Of a stretch of 10,887 nucleotides of DNA, positions 1 to 6,135 are shown in pieces. The position numbers were made by a program, and so were the translations under genes. The notes below the pieces were generated by a model. It ran no database searches. It saw only the letters and a program-made list of their open reading frames with translations, and was not told the origin of the DNA. Positions within the stretch are counted from its first letter, which is position 1. Each line of letters opens with the position of its first letter. Origin of the DNA: Clostridia bacterium (GTDB taxonomy: Bacteria; Bacillota_A; Clostridia; Oscillospirales; CAG-272); assembly GCA_017395725.1 (NCBI GenBank), contig JAFQOB010000302.1, positions 1-10,887 of the forward strand. The letters are read 5' to 3'.

Positions 1-326
1 AAGCAATAATCGGCGCAACCACAAAAACAGTTGAACAGGCACTTGCTGCTCAGAAAAAGGGGGCTGATTATCTTGGGGTCGGGGCTATATATCCGACTAC
101 AACAAAAGTGGTAACGGTTCTTACACCCGTTGAAACTCTGCGGGATATTTGTAATTCGGTAGATATTCCCGTTAATGCTATTGGCGGATTAAACAAGAAT
201 AATATAGACATTTTTAAAGGAATAGGTATATCCGGAATATGCGTTGTATCGGCTGTGATGAAAGCTGACGATCCCCAAAAAGCAGCAAAAGAGCTGAAAG
301 AAATTATCTTAAAAAGTATACACTAA
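1..326 (+). CDS. thiE: Thiamine-phosphate synthase, 3' part (partial)
   Basis: ThiE joins HMP-pyrophosphate and the thiazole phosphate to make thiamine phosphate in the cytoplasm. Only the C-terminal half is present; the open frame runs in from the window edge (first full codon at position 3) to TAA at 324-326, so the true start lies upstream. The visible part begins near GATTKTVEQAL and continues with GADYLGVGAIYPTTTK, which matches the conserved ThiE segment around the phosphate- and pyrimidine-binding loops (GADYVGxGPxxPTxTK). It then has the AIGG loop and a C-terminal VVSAVMKADDP segment, as in ThiE TIM barrels. An ATG at 108 lies inside the conserved barrel and is not the start. The gene is 18 nt upstream of thiD on the same strand and is part of that operon. 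Identification is firm; nothing abnormal is seen in the visible part. Confidence 0.93.
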   Translation, partial: AIIGATTKTVEQALAAQKKGADYLGVGAIYPTTTKVVTVLTPVETLRDICNSVDIPVNAIGGLNKNNIDIFKGIGISGICVVSAVMKADDPQKAAKELKEIILKSIH

Positions 327-344
327 ATCAGAGGTGCATCAAAA

Positions 345-1139
345 ATGAAAACTTGTTTAACTATAGCAGGAAGTGACTGTAGCGGAGGCGCCGGTATTCA
401 GGCAGATTTGAAAACTATGACTGTAAACGGCGTATATGCTATGAGCGCGATAACAGCACTTACGGCACAAAACACGACCGGAGTACGAAGTATTATAGAA
501 GTCAGCCCCGAATTTTTGGCAGACCAGCTTGATGCGGTGTTTGAGGATATTTTTCCCGATGCCGTGAAAATAGGTATGGTATCTTCAAGTACGCTTATTA
601 AAGTTATTGCAGAGAAATTAAAGCATTATGGGGCAAAGAATATTGTTGTAGATCCCGTAATGGTTGCTACAAGCGGTTCAAAGCTTTTGCAGACCGAGGC
701 TCTGTCGGTTCTGACTTCAAAGCTATTGCCAATGTCAACACTTGTAACTCCTAATATCCCCGAAGCTGAGGTGTTGACCGCAATTACGGTTAATGATACA
801 GAAAGTATGAAAAAAGCGGCAAAATATATAAGTGATTCATACGGCTGTTCCGTTTTGCTAAAAGGGGGACATAGCATAAATGATGCAAATGATCTTTTAT
901 ATTCAGAAGGCTTGTTTACTTGGTTTGAGGGCAAAAAAATAAACAACCCCAATACTCACGGAACGGGTTGTACTCTATCGAGTGCCATAGCGTCAAATCT
1001 TGCAAAAGGCTATACACTTGAAAGGTCCATAAATAATGCGAAAGAGTATATATCAAAAGCCCTTGCCGATATGCTCGATCTCGGCAAAGGCTCGGGCCCT
1101 ATGAATCATGCATTTTGTTTAAAGGAGACAAACGAATGA
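345..1139 (+). CDS. thiD: Hydroxymethylpyrimidine / phosphomethylpyrimidine kinase ThiD
   Basis: ThiD phosphorylates HMP and then HMP-phosphate to HMP-pyrophosphate, the pyrimidine substrate of ThiE. The 264-residue product has the usual family length. It begins with the signature TIAGSDCSGGAGIQADLKT (residues 6-24). It also has VVDPVMVATSG (101-111), LLKGGH (171-176) and the ribokinase-family anion-hole motif NTHGTGC (203-209), with Cys209 where ThiD enzymes carry a cysteine. GAGGTG at about 331-336 lies nine bases before the ATG. It is preceded by thiE and its TGA overlaps the ATG of thiN by four bases, so the three genes look co-transcribed. No TPP riboswitch is visible here; if there is one it lies upstream of the window. 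Identification is very secure, although pyridoxal-kinase side activity is known in some Firmicute homologues. Confidence 0.96.
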   Translation: MKTCLTIAGSDCSGGAGIQADLKTMTVNGVYAMSAITALTAQNTTGVRSIIEVSPEFLADQLDAVFEDIFPDAVKIGMVSSSTLIKVIAEKLKHYGAKNIVVDPVMVATSGSKLLQTEALSVLTSKLLPMSTLVTPNIPEAEVLTAITVNDTESMKKAAKYISDSYGCSVLLKGGHSINDANDLLYSEGLFTWFEGKKINNPNTHGTGCTLSSAIASNLAKGYTLERSINNAKEYISKALADMLDLGKGSGPMNHAFCLKETNE

Positions 1140-1756
1140 GTAGGTGTGTTATTGTAAGCGGTGCGGAAATAGGGGATTATGCTGCAGTACGAAAGTATTT
1201 TAAAAATGATGACTTTAATATTTTTTGCGACTGCGGTTTAAGACATCAAAAAGAGCTTGGTATAAAAGCAAATCTTATAGTAGGCGATTTTGATTCATAC
1301 ACAAGACCTGATACAGCGGTTGAAACTATGGTTTTACCCTGCGAAAAAGACGATACTGATACGGTATTTGCGGTTAAAGAGGGTATAAAACGCGGATTTA
1401 GTGAGTTTTTGATAGTCGGGGCAATTGGGCAAAGATTTGACCATACTCTCGGAAATTTGTATATTCTTGATTTATTGGACAGTGCAGATAAAAACGGTGT
1501 AATTGTTGATGATTATTCGGAAATGGAGCTTGTTTCTAAAACGCCTAAATATATTGACGATAGTTTTTCATTCTTTTCCTTGCTTAACATAACCGGAGAA
1601 GCAAAAGGCATAACTATAAAAAATGCAAAATATCCTCTTGATAATGCGGAAATAAAAACGTCATATCAATACGGTATAAGCAACGAAGTATTAAAAGGCG
1701 TTGTTGCCGAAGTATCGGTAAAGTGCGGTAAATTGCTTCTTATAAAAGTAAAATAA
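1136..1756 (+). CDS. thiN: Thiamine pyrophosphokinase (thiamine diphosphokinase)
   Basis: ThiN converts thiamine plus ATP directly to thiamine pyrophosphate, so it serves salvage rather than the ThiE product itself. I chose the ATG at 1136 (206 residues) because it overlaps the thiD TGA as ATGA and has AAAGGAG about nine bases upstream; an ATG at 1115 in the same frame would add seven residues and lies inside thiD without a good ribosome site. Motifs seen are GDFDS (50-54), KDDTDT (71-76), GAIGQRFDHTLGN (95-107) and the C-terminal SYQYGISNEV (176-185), which correspond to the metal/ATP-binding aspartates and the thiamine-binding β-sandwich edge of the TPK family. The length is normal. It is the last gene of the thi operon, 41 bp before a strong palindrome. 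Confidence 0.95.
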   Translation: MSRCVIVSGAEIGDYAAVRKYFKNDDFNIFCDCGLRHQKELGIKANLIVGDFDSYTRPDTAVETMVLPCEKDDTDTVFAVKEGIKRGFSEFLIVGAIGQRFDHTLGNLYILDLLDSADKNGVIVDDYSEMELVSKTPKYIDDSFSFFSLLNITGEAKGITIKNAKYPLDNAEIKTSYQYGISNEVLKGVVAEVSVKCGKLLLIKVK

Positions 1757-1796
1757 AGTACTTGACATTGTCTTTTTTGAAGTTTTTGCGGGAGTT

Positions 1797-1828
1797 AAGA
1801 GGGAGCTTTTTTCAAAAAGCTCCCTCTT
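1797..1828 (+). terminator. Strong palindrome after thiN, probable terminator
   Basis: Arms 1797-1811 (AAGAGGGAGCTTTTT) and 1814-1828 are perfectly complementary over 15 bp with a nominal 2-nt loop; in RNA the inner A-U pairs would open to a loop of six or more. It follows thiN by 41 bp and precedes the promoter of the next gene, as expected for the end of the thi operon. There is no U-run after the right arm, so termination is less certain. It may instead be a dispersed intergenic palindrome. Confidence 0.6.
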
Positions 1829-1850
1829 GGTGTTCATTTGGCATTAAACC

Positions 1851-1901
1851 TTGGCTTTTGACAAAAAAATATTTGTATGATATATTTTAAAAAAAAGCCA
1901 A
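1851..1901. repeat. Inverted repeat bracketing the sigma-gene promoter
   Basis: TTGGCTTTT at 1851-1859 and its exact complement AAAAGCCAA at 1893-1901 flank the promoter. The left arm runs into the -35 and the right arm sits at or just after the expected transcription start. The arms are 33 bp apart. It could be an operator for a looping or dimeric regulator, or a stem only in DNA form, since the left arm would not be transcribed. Chance in AT-rich DNA is possible. Confidence 0.4.
1858..1886 (+). promoter_or_regulatory. Sigma-A type promoter for the sigma-factor-like gene
   Basis: A perfect TTGACA at 1858-1863 is followed by 17 bp and TATATT at 1881-1886 (five of six to consensus). The expected start near 1893 gives a leader of about 60 nt before the ATG at 1954. 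GGAG at 1942-1945 is the ribosome site. The gene therefore has its own housekeeping promoter and does not depend on thi read-through. Confidence 0.72.
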
Positions 1902-1953
1902 CCTTTTCATAGAAACCCACACTATATAGTCAAACGGTGCCGGAGTAGTAAAA

Positions 1954-3594
1954 ATGGATAAACAAAAAGCAGACAAGATTATAACGGAATATCTTCAGAA
2001 GATATACGGTTTTGCAATTAAAAAATCATATTCTTATGACGAAGCAGAAGAAATAAGCGCTGAAATAGTAAAAGAGGTGTATTCATCACTTTTGCGGATT
2101 GACGATATAGCAAATATTGAGGGCTATATTTGGCGCATCAGCGAGCATACATATTCAAAATATGTTTCAACCAAAAAGAAACATGAGGGTGTCTCGATTG
2201 ACGGTATACAAATACCTTATTTTGAAGATTATTCTTTTGAAAAACCCTATGCAGAGCTAAAAAGACTTCGCCTGGAAATTGCATTTCTAACGGAAAAGCG
2301 CAGGTCTGTGGTTTACAAATTTTACTATGAAAACAAGTCCATAGCAGTCATATCAAAAGAAACGGGAATACCCGAAGGAACTGTAAAATGGCACTTGAAC
2401 AAAGCAAGGAACGAATTAAAGGAGGGTTTTTCAATGGAAAGAAAAATAGGTAAATTGGGCTTATCTCCAATCACGGCAAGAGGATTCGGACACAGTGGAA
2501 ATTCCGGAAGAAACGGGGCTCCCGAGGTGTATTTGGAAGATAAGATAAACCTTAACATCGTTTACAGTGTTTATTATACTCCGAGGAGTGCAGAAGAAAT
2601 TGCCGAAGAACTGGGAATGACTTTAGTCTTTCTTGAGGATAGGATAAATTATCTTGAAGGCAATGGTTTTCTCGTTAAGACAAAAGACAATAAATATACT
2701 ACTTACGTAAAATTTGATGCGGAAAAATATTCTATAGAGTTGAACGATAATCGATTAAAAAAACAGCAGGAAATTGCAGAGCTGTTGGTCAAAGAGTATG
2801 TTCCCGAGATAATAAAGGCTGTAAAGGATACCGAGGTGTATATTCCCGGTGGCAACCGCGAGGTTTTCGAGGCGGCATCGATATTCTATTGTATACTTAA
2901 CAAGTGCGGGATAAAGATAAACAAGGATCTGTCAAAATATTATATTAAAACAACGGGCGGCGGAAATTATATAGCTTTTGTTCATCTTGATTCCAAGATA
3001 TCCGATCCGGAATACGTGCCGACCTATCCGATTGACAAAATTAATTACTGGGCGTGTGGCAATATGAACAGATGGTCCGATAAATACCCCGGAGTCTATG
3101 CGTGGTCTGTTGATACAAGGTATAGCTCCAGAATGGGTGCATGGGAGAATAACTTGGAGTCTGATTATGAGTACTTATACGAGTATGTCAGGGAAGATAT
3201 AAAAGATGATATAGTGAACGGAGGAAAATTTAAGCGGCTTAAAAAAAGAAAATATTTGACCGAGGATAACAAGGTGAATATTATGATGATAAAAGGAAAG
3301 TCGGATAAATTCTTTGGAAAGTTGCCCGAACTTGACAAAAAAATAAAAGACAAATTTGCAAAATTTGCCTTGGATATCGCTATGCAGGAGGCGAAAAACT
3401 ATCCTCCGCAAATGCAGGATCTTATTATAAGCTGGGGAGTAGGTGGTTTTATCGGTTCTACTGTTGCAATAATGGCAATGGACATTCTTTACGGTAACGG
3501 CACTTTCAAAAAGTTGACAGAAAATGAAATGGTAACATCAAATCTGTTTATGTTCAGCGATATTCTGCCCGGCGAAAACTTGAGTGTATTATAA
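1954..3594 (+). CDS. ECF-like sigma-70 family protein with long C-terminal extension
   Basis: This 546-residue protein starts as a sigma-70 factor of ECF size. Residues ~8-75 resemble region 2 (YDEAEEISAEIV...GYIWRISEHTYSKY). Residues ~103-157 resemble region 4, with the helix-turn-helix ISKETGIPEGTVKWHLNKAR (133-152). A Gly/Ser/Asn-rich linker (~175-190) follows. Residues ~203-253 look like a winged helix (SAEEIAEELGM, then an EDRINYLEGNGFLV turn). The remaining ~290 residues, charged and rich in Tyr, with KYYIKTTGGGNYIAF and a hydrophobic patch GGFIGSTVAIMAMDIL near 497-512, match nothing I recognise. Ordinary ECF factors are about 160-200 residues, so the extension is more than twice the sigma part. 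No anti-sigma gene is adjacent; the C-terminal part may be the regulator, as known for some ECF groups with fused domains (inference). The start at 1954 has GGAG eight bases upstream. The gene stands alone between its own promoter and terminator. Confidence 0.82.
   Translation: MDKQKADKIITEYLQKIYGFAIKKSYSYDEAEEISAEIVKEVYSSLLRIDDIANIEGYIWRISEHTYSKYVSTKKKHEGVSIDGIQIPYFEDYSFEKPYAELKRLRLEIAFLTEKRRSVVYKFYYENKSIAVISKETGIPEGTVKWHLNKARNELKEGFSMERKIGKLGLSPITARGFGHSGNSGRNGAPEVYLEDKINLNIVYSVYYTPRSAEEIAEELGMTLVFLEDRINYLEGNGFLVKTKDNKYTTYVKFDAEKYSIELNDNRLKKQQEIAELLVKEYVPEIIKAVKDTEVYIPGGNREVFEAASIFYCILNKCGIKINKDLSKYYIKTTGGGNYIAFVHLDSKISDPEYVPTYPIDKINYWACGNMNRWSDKYPGVYAWSVDTRYSSRMGAWENNLESDYEYLYEYVREDIKDDIVNGGKFKRLKKRKYLTEDNKVNIMMIKGKSDKFFGKLPELDKKIKDKFAKFALDIAMQEAKNYPPQMQDLIISWGVGGFIGSTVAIMAMDILYGNGTFKKLTENEMVTSNLFMFSDILPGENLSVL
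2419..2436 (+). promoter_or_regulatory. Internal ribosome binding site and in-frame ATG in the sigma fusion gene
   Basis: AAGGAGG at 2419-2425 is followed by 8 nt and an ATG at 2434-2436 in the frame of the gene (Met161). It is a better Shine-Dalgarno match than the one serving the annotated start. It falls right after sigma region 4, so initiation here would give the 386-residue C-terminal part (MERKIG...) without the sigma domains. The sequence also encodes the region-4 tail (LKEGFS), so the match could be coincidental. Confidence 0.5.
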
Positions 3595-3631
3595 AGAATA
3601 GAGCACAAAAACACAAATATGCAGGTACTTT

Positions 3632-3683
3632 AAAAGGGGCTGTCTCATTAGCAAAAAAATGCTTTTGAGACAGCCCCTTTTTT
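3632..3683. terminator. Bidirectional intrinsic terminator between convergent genes
   Basis: A 16-bp perfect stem pairs 3632-3647 (AAAAGGGGCTGTCTCA) with 3666-3681; the 18-nt loop can fold a further AGCA/TGCT mini-stem. A run of six T follows the GC-rich part on the + strand and A4 precedes it, giving U-runs in both directions. It lies between the convergent sigma-like gene and the - strand membrane-protein gene and can serve both. Confidence 0.88.
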
Positions 3684-3719
3684 ATGTACATACTTTTTAT
3701 TAGTGCTTTATTTTTTCTT

Positions 3720-4364
3720 TTAATTATCAAGTTTAACCTTAGGCAGTTTCCAATGGTATTTGGTTGCCAACATACGAATGGAAAATATAAGAACCATTGC
3801 TATTATTGAAGAAACGGTTATGCCGACATAGCCGCGTAATACGTAATAAATTATACTGCCTATAAGTGCCGCCAATGCGTATACGTGTTTTTTTAAAACG
3901 TAGGGAGTTTCTGTTACAAGAATGTCGCGGAATATTCCGCCGCCTACTCCTGTTAGCATACCCATAAGTACAGCAAGTACAAAATATCCGCCGTATTCGC
4001 TGGTGCATACCGCTTCCGTACCCGTTACCGCAAAGGCTGAAAGACCTATTGCATCAAAAATGTTGTTTATCTTTTCCGTTTTCTCGCGTATCTGTTCAAA
4101 TTTATCTGCGTGAAGATAGGAAATTAAAAATATTATCACAGAGGTTATTGCGGCTATAAGCAGTATGGGGGTATTGGAAAATATCGCAGGCGGAAACTTG
4201 CCGATTATCATATCTCTCGTTATGCCGCCACCTACCGCTGTTATGCACCCGATAAACACCACGCCGAATATATCAAGCTGTCTTTTTACCGACAGAAACG
4301 CACCTGTTACGGCAAAGGCAATAGTACCGATTACCTCAAGTATGACCATAACAATATGGGTCAT
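3720..4364 (-). CDS. TRIC/YicG-like membrane protein (UPF0126, putative glycine transporter family)
   Basis: A 214-residue integral membrane protein of the family formerly called UPF0126 (YicG/YadS type, Pfam Gly_transporter), related to trimeric intracellular cation channels. Two internal repeats of three TM helices are clear. The first runs IGTIAFAVTGAF...DIFGVVFIGCITAVGGGITRDMI (~12-54). The second runs IGLSAFAVTGTEA...GMLTGVGGGIFRDIL (~106-149). Both carry the family GGGxxRD motif (45-51 and 141-147). I start at the ATG at 4364, which overlaps the TGA of the LysR gene as ATGA and has AGAAGG upstream; an ATG at 4391 would add nine basic residues but lacks a ribosome site. Glycine transport has been reported for some members, cation conductance for others; substrate here is unknown. 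Translational coupling to the LysR gene suggests a shared function. Confidence 0.9.
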   Translation of the reverse strand: MTHIVMVILEVIGTIAFAVTGAFLSVKRQLDIFGVVFIGCITAVGGGITRDMIIGKFPPAIFSNTPILLIAAITSVIIFLISYLHADKFEQIREKTEKINNIFDAIGLSAFAVTGTEAVCTSEYGGYFVLAVLMGMLTGVGGGIFRDILVTETPYVLKKHVYALAALIGSIIYYVLRGYVGITVSSIIAMVLIFSIRMLATKYHWKLPKVKLDN

Positions 4365-5269
4365 TTTTCTATACCTTCTGCCATATCGCAAAGCATTTTT
4401 ATAAACTTTTCGACCAAAGGAGAGGTCTTTTTGTTTGCGTTAAGCAGATAACCTATCATATAATAGTCGTCGCTTTCAAGGGGAACGCTGACAATGTATC
4501 CCTTGTTAAGAGCCGAGGGCATAATTCCCGTGCCTATAGTGTAAGAGTCAGAAATCATAAGCACGTTCATAAGTGTCGCTCTGTCGCTTATGGTTACCAG
4601 CTTGTTGCCCGGTATACCTTGAGTTAATTCTTCGGTGAAGAAAGGCGTATTGTGTTCGCCCTGTTCATAGGCAATGTAGGGATAATCGCGAAGGTCTGCT
4701 CTTGTCAGCTTTTCTCTGTTTGCCAAGGGGTGCTCTTTTCTCATATAAATATGGGGAGCCGCTTTTAAAACAGGAGTAAAGGTTACGCCCTTTTTGTTTA
4801 TGTATCTCTTTAAAATATCGGAATCGCTTCCTTTTATGGCAATGACCCCGATGTCGCTGTGGGATTTTTCAATTTCCAATATAACGTCGTGTGTCTGAAT
4901 TTCTTTCAGGGCAAAGTTGTAATCGCAGTCGGGCATTTCGCCTAACATTTTGCCGAATATATCAGCGATAAAGTCGTAATGCTGTGTTACGATAAAAAGC
5001 TTTTGATGAACGTTGGGGGATTTGTATCTTTCTTGAACGAAGTTGCTGTTTTCCACAATCTGTCGCGCATATTTGACAAATTCCGAACCGTCGTCAGTAA
5101 GAAATACACCGTTTCCTGAACGTTCAAATATTTTTATTCCAAGCTCGTTTTCAAGGGATTTTATGCTTAGAGACAGGGTGGATTGCGCGATAAAAAGCTG
5201 TTTTGCCGCTTCGTTAAAGGAGCCTGCTTTTGCAATAGTCAGAACATAGTTGCATTGTTGAATGGTCAT
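4361..5269 (-). CDS. LysR-family transcriptional regulator
   Basis: A 302-residue LTTR of normal length. Residues ~4-62 form the winged helix-turn-helix (GSFNEAAKQLFIAQSTLSLS, then LENELGIKIFERSGNGVFLTDDG), the best conserved part of the family. Residues ~90-295 form the two-lobed effector-binding domain (LFIVTQHYDFIADIF..., TFTPVLKAAPHIYMRKEHPLA..., ISDRATLMNVLMISDSYTIGTGIMP). The effector cannot be read from the sequence. Ribosome site AAGGGA precedes the ATG at 5269. The gene is divergent from ridA across 192 bp, the classic arrangement for an LTTR controlling a divergent target, and its stop overlaps the start of the YicG-like gene. It therefore probably controls itself, the membrane protein and ridA, though this is inference from layout only. 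Confidence 0.93.
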   Translation of the reverse strand: MTIQQCNYVLTIAKAGSFNEAAKQLFIAQSTLSLSIKSLENELGIKIFERSGNGVFLTDDGSEFVKYARQIVENSNFVQERYKSPNVHQKLFIVTQHYDFIADIFGKMLGEMPDCDYNFALKEIQTHDVILEIEKSHSDIGVIAIKGSDSDILKRYINKKGVTFTPVLKAAPHIYMRKEHPLANREKLTRADLRDYPYIAYEQGEHNTPFFTEELTQGIPGNKLVTISDRATLMNVLMISDSYTIGTGIMPSALNKGYIVSVPLESDDYYMIGYLLNANKKTSPLVEKFIKMLCDMAEGIEK

Positions 5270-5310
5270 ATATTCGTCCCTTTTCTTTTTTGTAAATCGT
5301 TAGTCTATAC

Positions 5311-5339
5311 ATTATATCATATATGTCAACCCTTCGCAA
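5311..5339 (-). promoter_or_regulatory. Promoter of the LysR / YicG-like operon
   Basis: On the - strand TTGCGA (5339-5334, four of six to consensus), 17 bp, then a perfect TATAAT (5316-5311). The expected start is near 5304, giving a leader of about 35 nt before the ATG at 5269. A TTGACA also lies in the spacer but is too close to the -10 to serve it. Confidence 0.6.
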
Positions 5340-5354
5340 ATTGAAAAAACCTAT

Positions 5355-5384
5355 TGTCCGTATTAATAAAAATCAATATGGGCA
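5355..5384. promoter_or_regulatory. Imperfect inverted repeat, candidate LysR operator
   Basis: TGTCCGTATT (5355-5364) and AATATGGGCA (5375-5384) are complementary at eight of ten positions, with arm centres 20 bp (about two helical turns) apart. It lies between the two divergent promoters, centred about 72 bp upstream of the likely ridA start, the usual place for an LTTR recognition site. Not tested; AT-rich DNA yields such repeats by chance. Confidence 0.35.
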
Positions 5385-5426
5385 TACAGAGTATTTTTTA
5401 ATTTCTATTTATTTTTACGAAAAGTA

Positions 5427-5435
5427 TGTTATAAT
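5427..5435 (+). promoter_or_regulatory. Extended -10 promoter of ridA
   Basis: TGTTATAAT at 5427-5435 is a perfect extended -10 (TGnTATAAT). No good -35 lies 16-18 bp upstream, which suits a promoter needing an activator such as the divergent LysR protein. Transcription would begin near 5442, leaving only about 20 nt of leader with AAGGGGG (5446-5452) nine bases before the ridA ATG. Confidence 0.6.
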
Positions 5436-5461
5436 AAAGAAAAAGAAGGGGGTATATCTTT

Positions 5462-5839
5462 ATGATTAACAAGATTTCTACAGACAAAGCACCAAAGGCG
5501 ATAGGTCCATATTCACAGGCGATAATGGTAAATAACGTTATATATACTTCTGGAACACTTCCGATAAATACCGAGACGGGCAATATTGATGCTGTCGGCA
5601 TAAAGGAACAGGCTGAACAGGTTATGAAGAACTTGGCGGCAGTACTTGAAGCAGGGGGAGCTACCTTTGACAACGTGGTAAAGACCACTTGCTTTTTGGC
5701 GGATATTGCGGACTTTGCGGCATTTAATGAAGTATATGCAAAATATATAACCTCGGCACCCGCACGTAGCTGCTTTGCGGTAAAGGATTTACCAAAAGGC
5801 GCATTGGTTGAGGTTGAGGTAATTGCATACCTCGCATAA
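5462..5839 (+). CDS. ridA: RidA family 2-iminobutanoate/2-iminopropanoate deaminase
   Basis: RidA (YjgF/YER057c/UK114) hydrolyses reactive enamine/imine intermediates, such as 2-aminoacrylate from serine and cysteine dehydration, to the ketoacid and ammonia, protecting PLP enzymes. It acts as a cytoplasmic homotrimer. The 125-residue product has the normal length and the family features: APKAIGPYSQA (9-20), YTSGTLPIN (28-36), KTTCFLADIADFAAFNEVY (74-92), ARSCFAV (101-107) and LPKGALVEVEVIA (110-122). Arg102 and Glu117 correspond to the catalytic Arg105 and Glu120 of E. coli RidA, so an active deaminase of the RidA subgroup is expected. It is divergent from the LysR gene and followed by a terminator, so it is transcribed alone. 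No deviation from the family is seen. Confidence 0.95.
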   Translation: MINKISTDKAPKAIGPYSQAIMVNNVIYTSGTLPINTETGNIDAVGIKEQAEQVMKNLAAVLEAGGATFDNVVKTTCFLADIADFAAFNEVYAKYITSAPARSCFAVKDLPKGALVEVEVIAYLA

Positions 5840-5868
5840 ATAATAACGATATTACGCACAAATAGGTA

Positions 5869-5890
5869 GGGAACGGCGTCTCGACGTCCC
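5869..5890. repeat. Short GC-rich imperfect palindrome after ridA
   Basis: GGGAACGGCGTC (5869-5880) and TCGACGTCCC (5881-5890) form an imperfect dyad (inner CGTC/GACG and outer GGG/CCC). Its GC content stands out from the AT-rich surroundings. It is too short to encode anything, has no T-run, and is separate from the ridA terminator. It may be a remnant of a dispersed intergenic palindromic element; no second copy is in this window. Confidence 0.4.
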
Positions 5891-5918
5891 AAACAGATAA
5901 ATAGTTTGTACAAATAAT

Positions 5919-5961
5919 AATGGACTGTTGTGGGGATTTCTCCTTTAACAGTCCATTTTTT
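5919..5961. terminator. Terminator between ridA and the RHH gene
   Basis: An 11-bp perfect stem pairs 5919-5929 (AATGGACTGTT) with 5947-5957, loop 17 nt, followed by T at 5956-5961 on the + strand, so it ends ridA transcripts. Its right end abuts the stop codon of the - strand RHH gene. In that direction the tail is ATTATTATTT, weaker but usable. Confidence 0.8.
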
Positions 5962-6107
5962 CAGTTTTCTATATTATTAAGATGTTGCTTTAGAATCAGA
6001 TTAATGTATTGCGACAGCGAACGCTCGTCCTCGTCGGCTTTTTTCCGTATTATTTCGAGGATATCACTGTCAACGGTAATGCTTATTTTTTCCTTTAAAG
6101 GCTTCAT
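5961..6107 (-). CDS. Small ribbon-helix-helix (Arc/CopG-type) DNA-binding protein
   Basis: A 48-residue protein, MKPLKEKISITVDSDILEII at its start and NLILKQHLNNIEN at its end. KISITVDSDI (7-16) fits the β-strand that enters the DNA major groove, ILEIIRKKADED (16-27) helix A, and RSLSQYINLILKQHL (29-43) helix B, so it is a minimal RHH dimer unit with almost nothing else. The ribosome site AAGGAGGG (6123-6116) lies exactly eight bases before the ATG, which strongly supports expression. No toxin gene is adjacent, so it is either an orphan antitoxin-like protein or a plain regulator. It is divergent from the exporter operon, and an inverted repeat lies on the shared promoter region, so it may repress itself and that operon (inference). 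Confidence 0.85.
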   Translation of the reverse strand: MKPLKEKISITVDSDILEIIRKKADEDERSLSQYINLILKQHLNNIEN

Positions 6108-6135
6108 AAATATATCCCTCCTTAAAATAAATTAT

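Noticed and set aside
626..952. A 108-codon open frame on the - strand within thiD
   Set aside because: It lies wholly opposite a well-conserved enzyme gene, shows no family features and has no ribosome site; it is a reading-frame shadow.
1762..1767. A TTGACA just after thiN
   Set aside because: No -10-like hexamer lies 16-18 bp downstream, and the palindrome follows directly.
5398..5913. A 171-codon - strand frame covering all of ridA
   Set aside because: ridA is unmistakable on the + strand with promoter, ribosome site and catalytic residues; the opposite frame shows no family features.
5961..6107. The RHH protein as antitoxin of a toxin-antitoxin pair
   Set aside because: The genes on either side are ridA and an exporter operon transcribed the other way; no toxin-like small ORF is found next to it.
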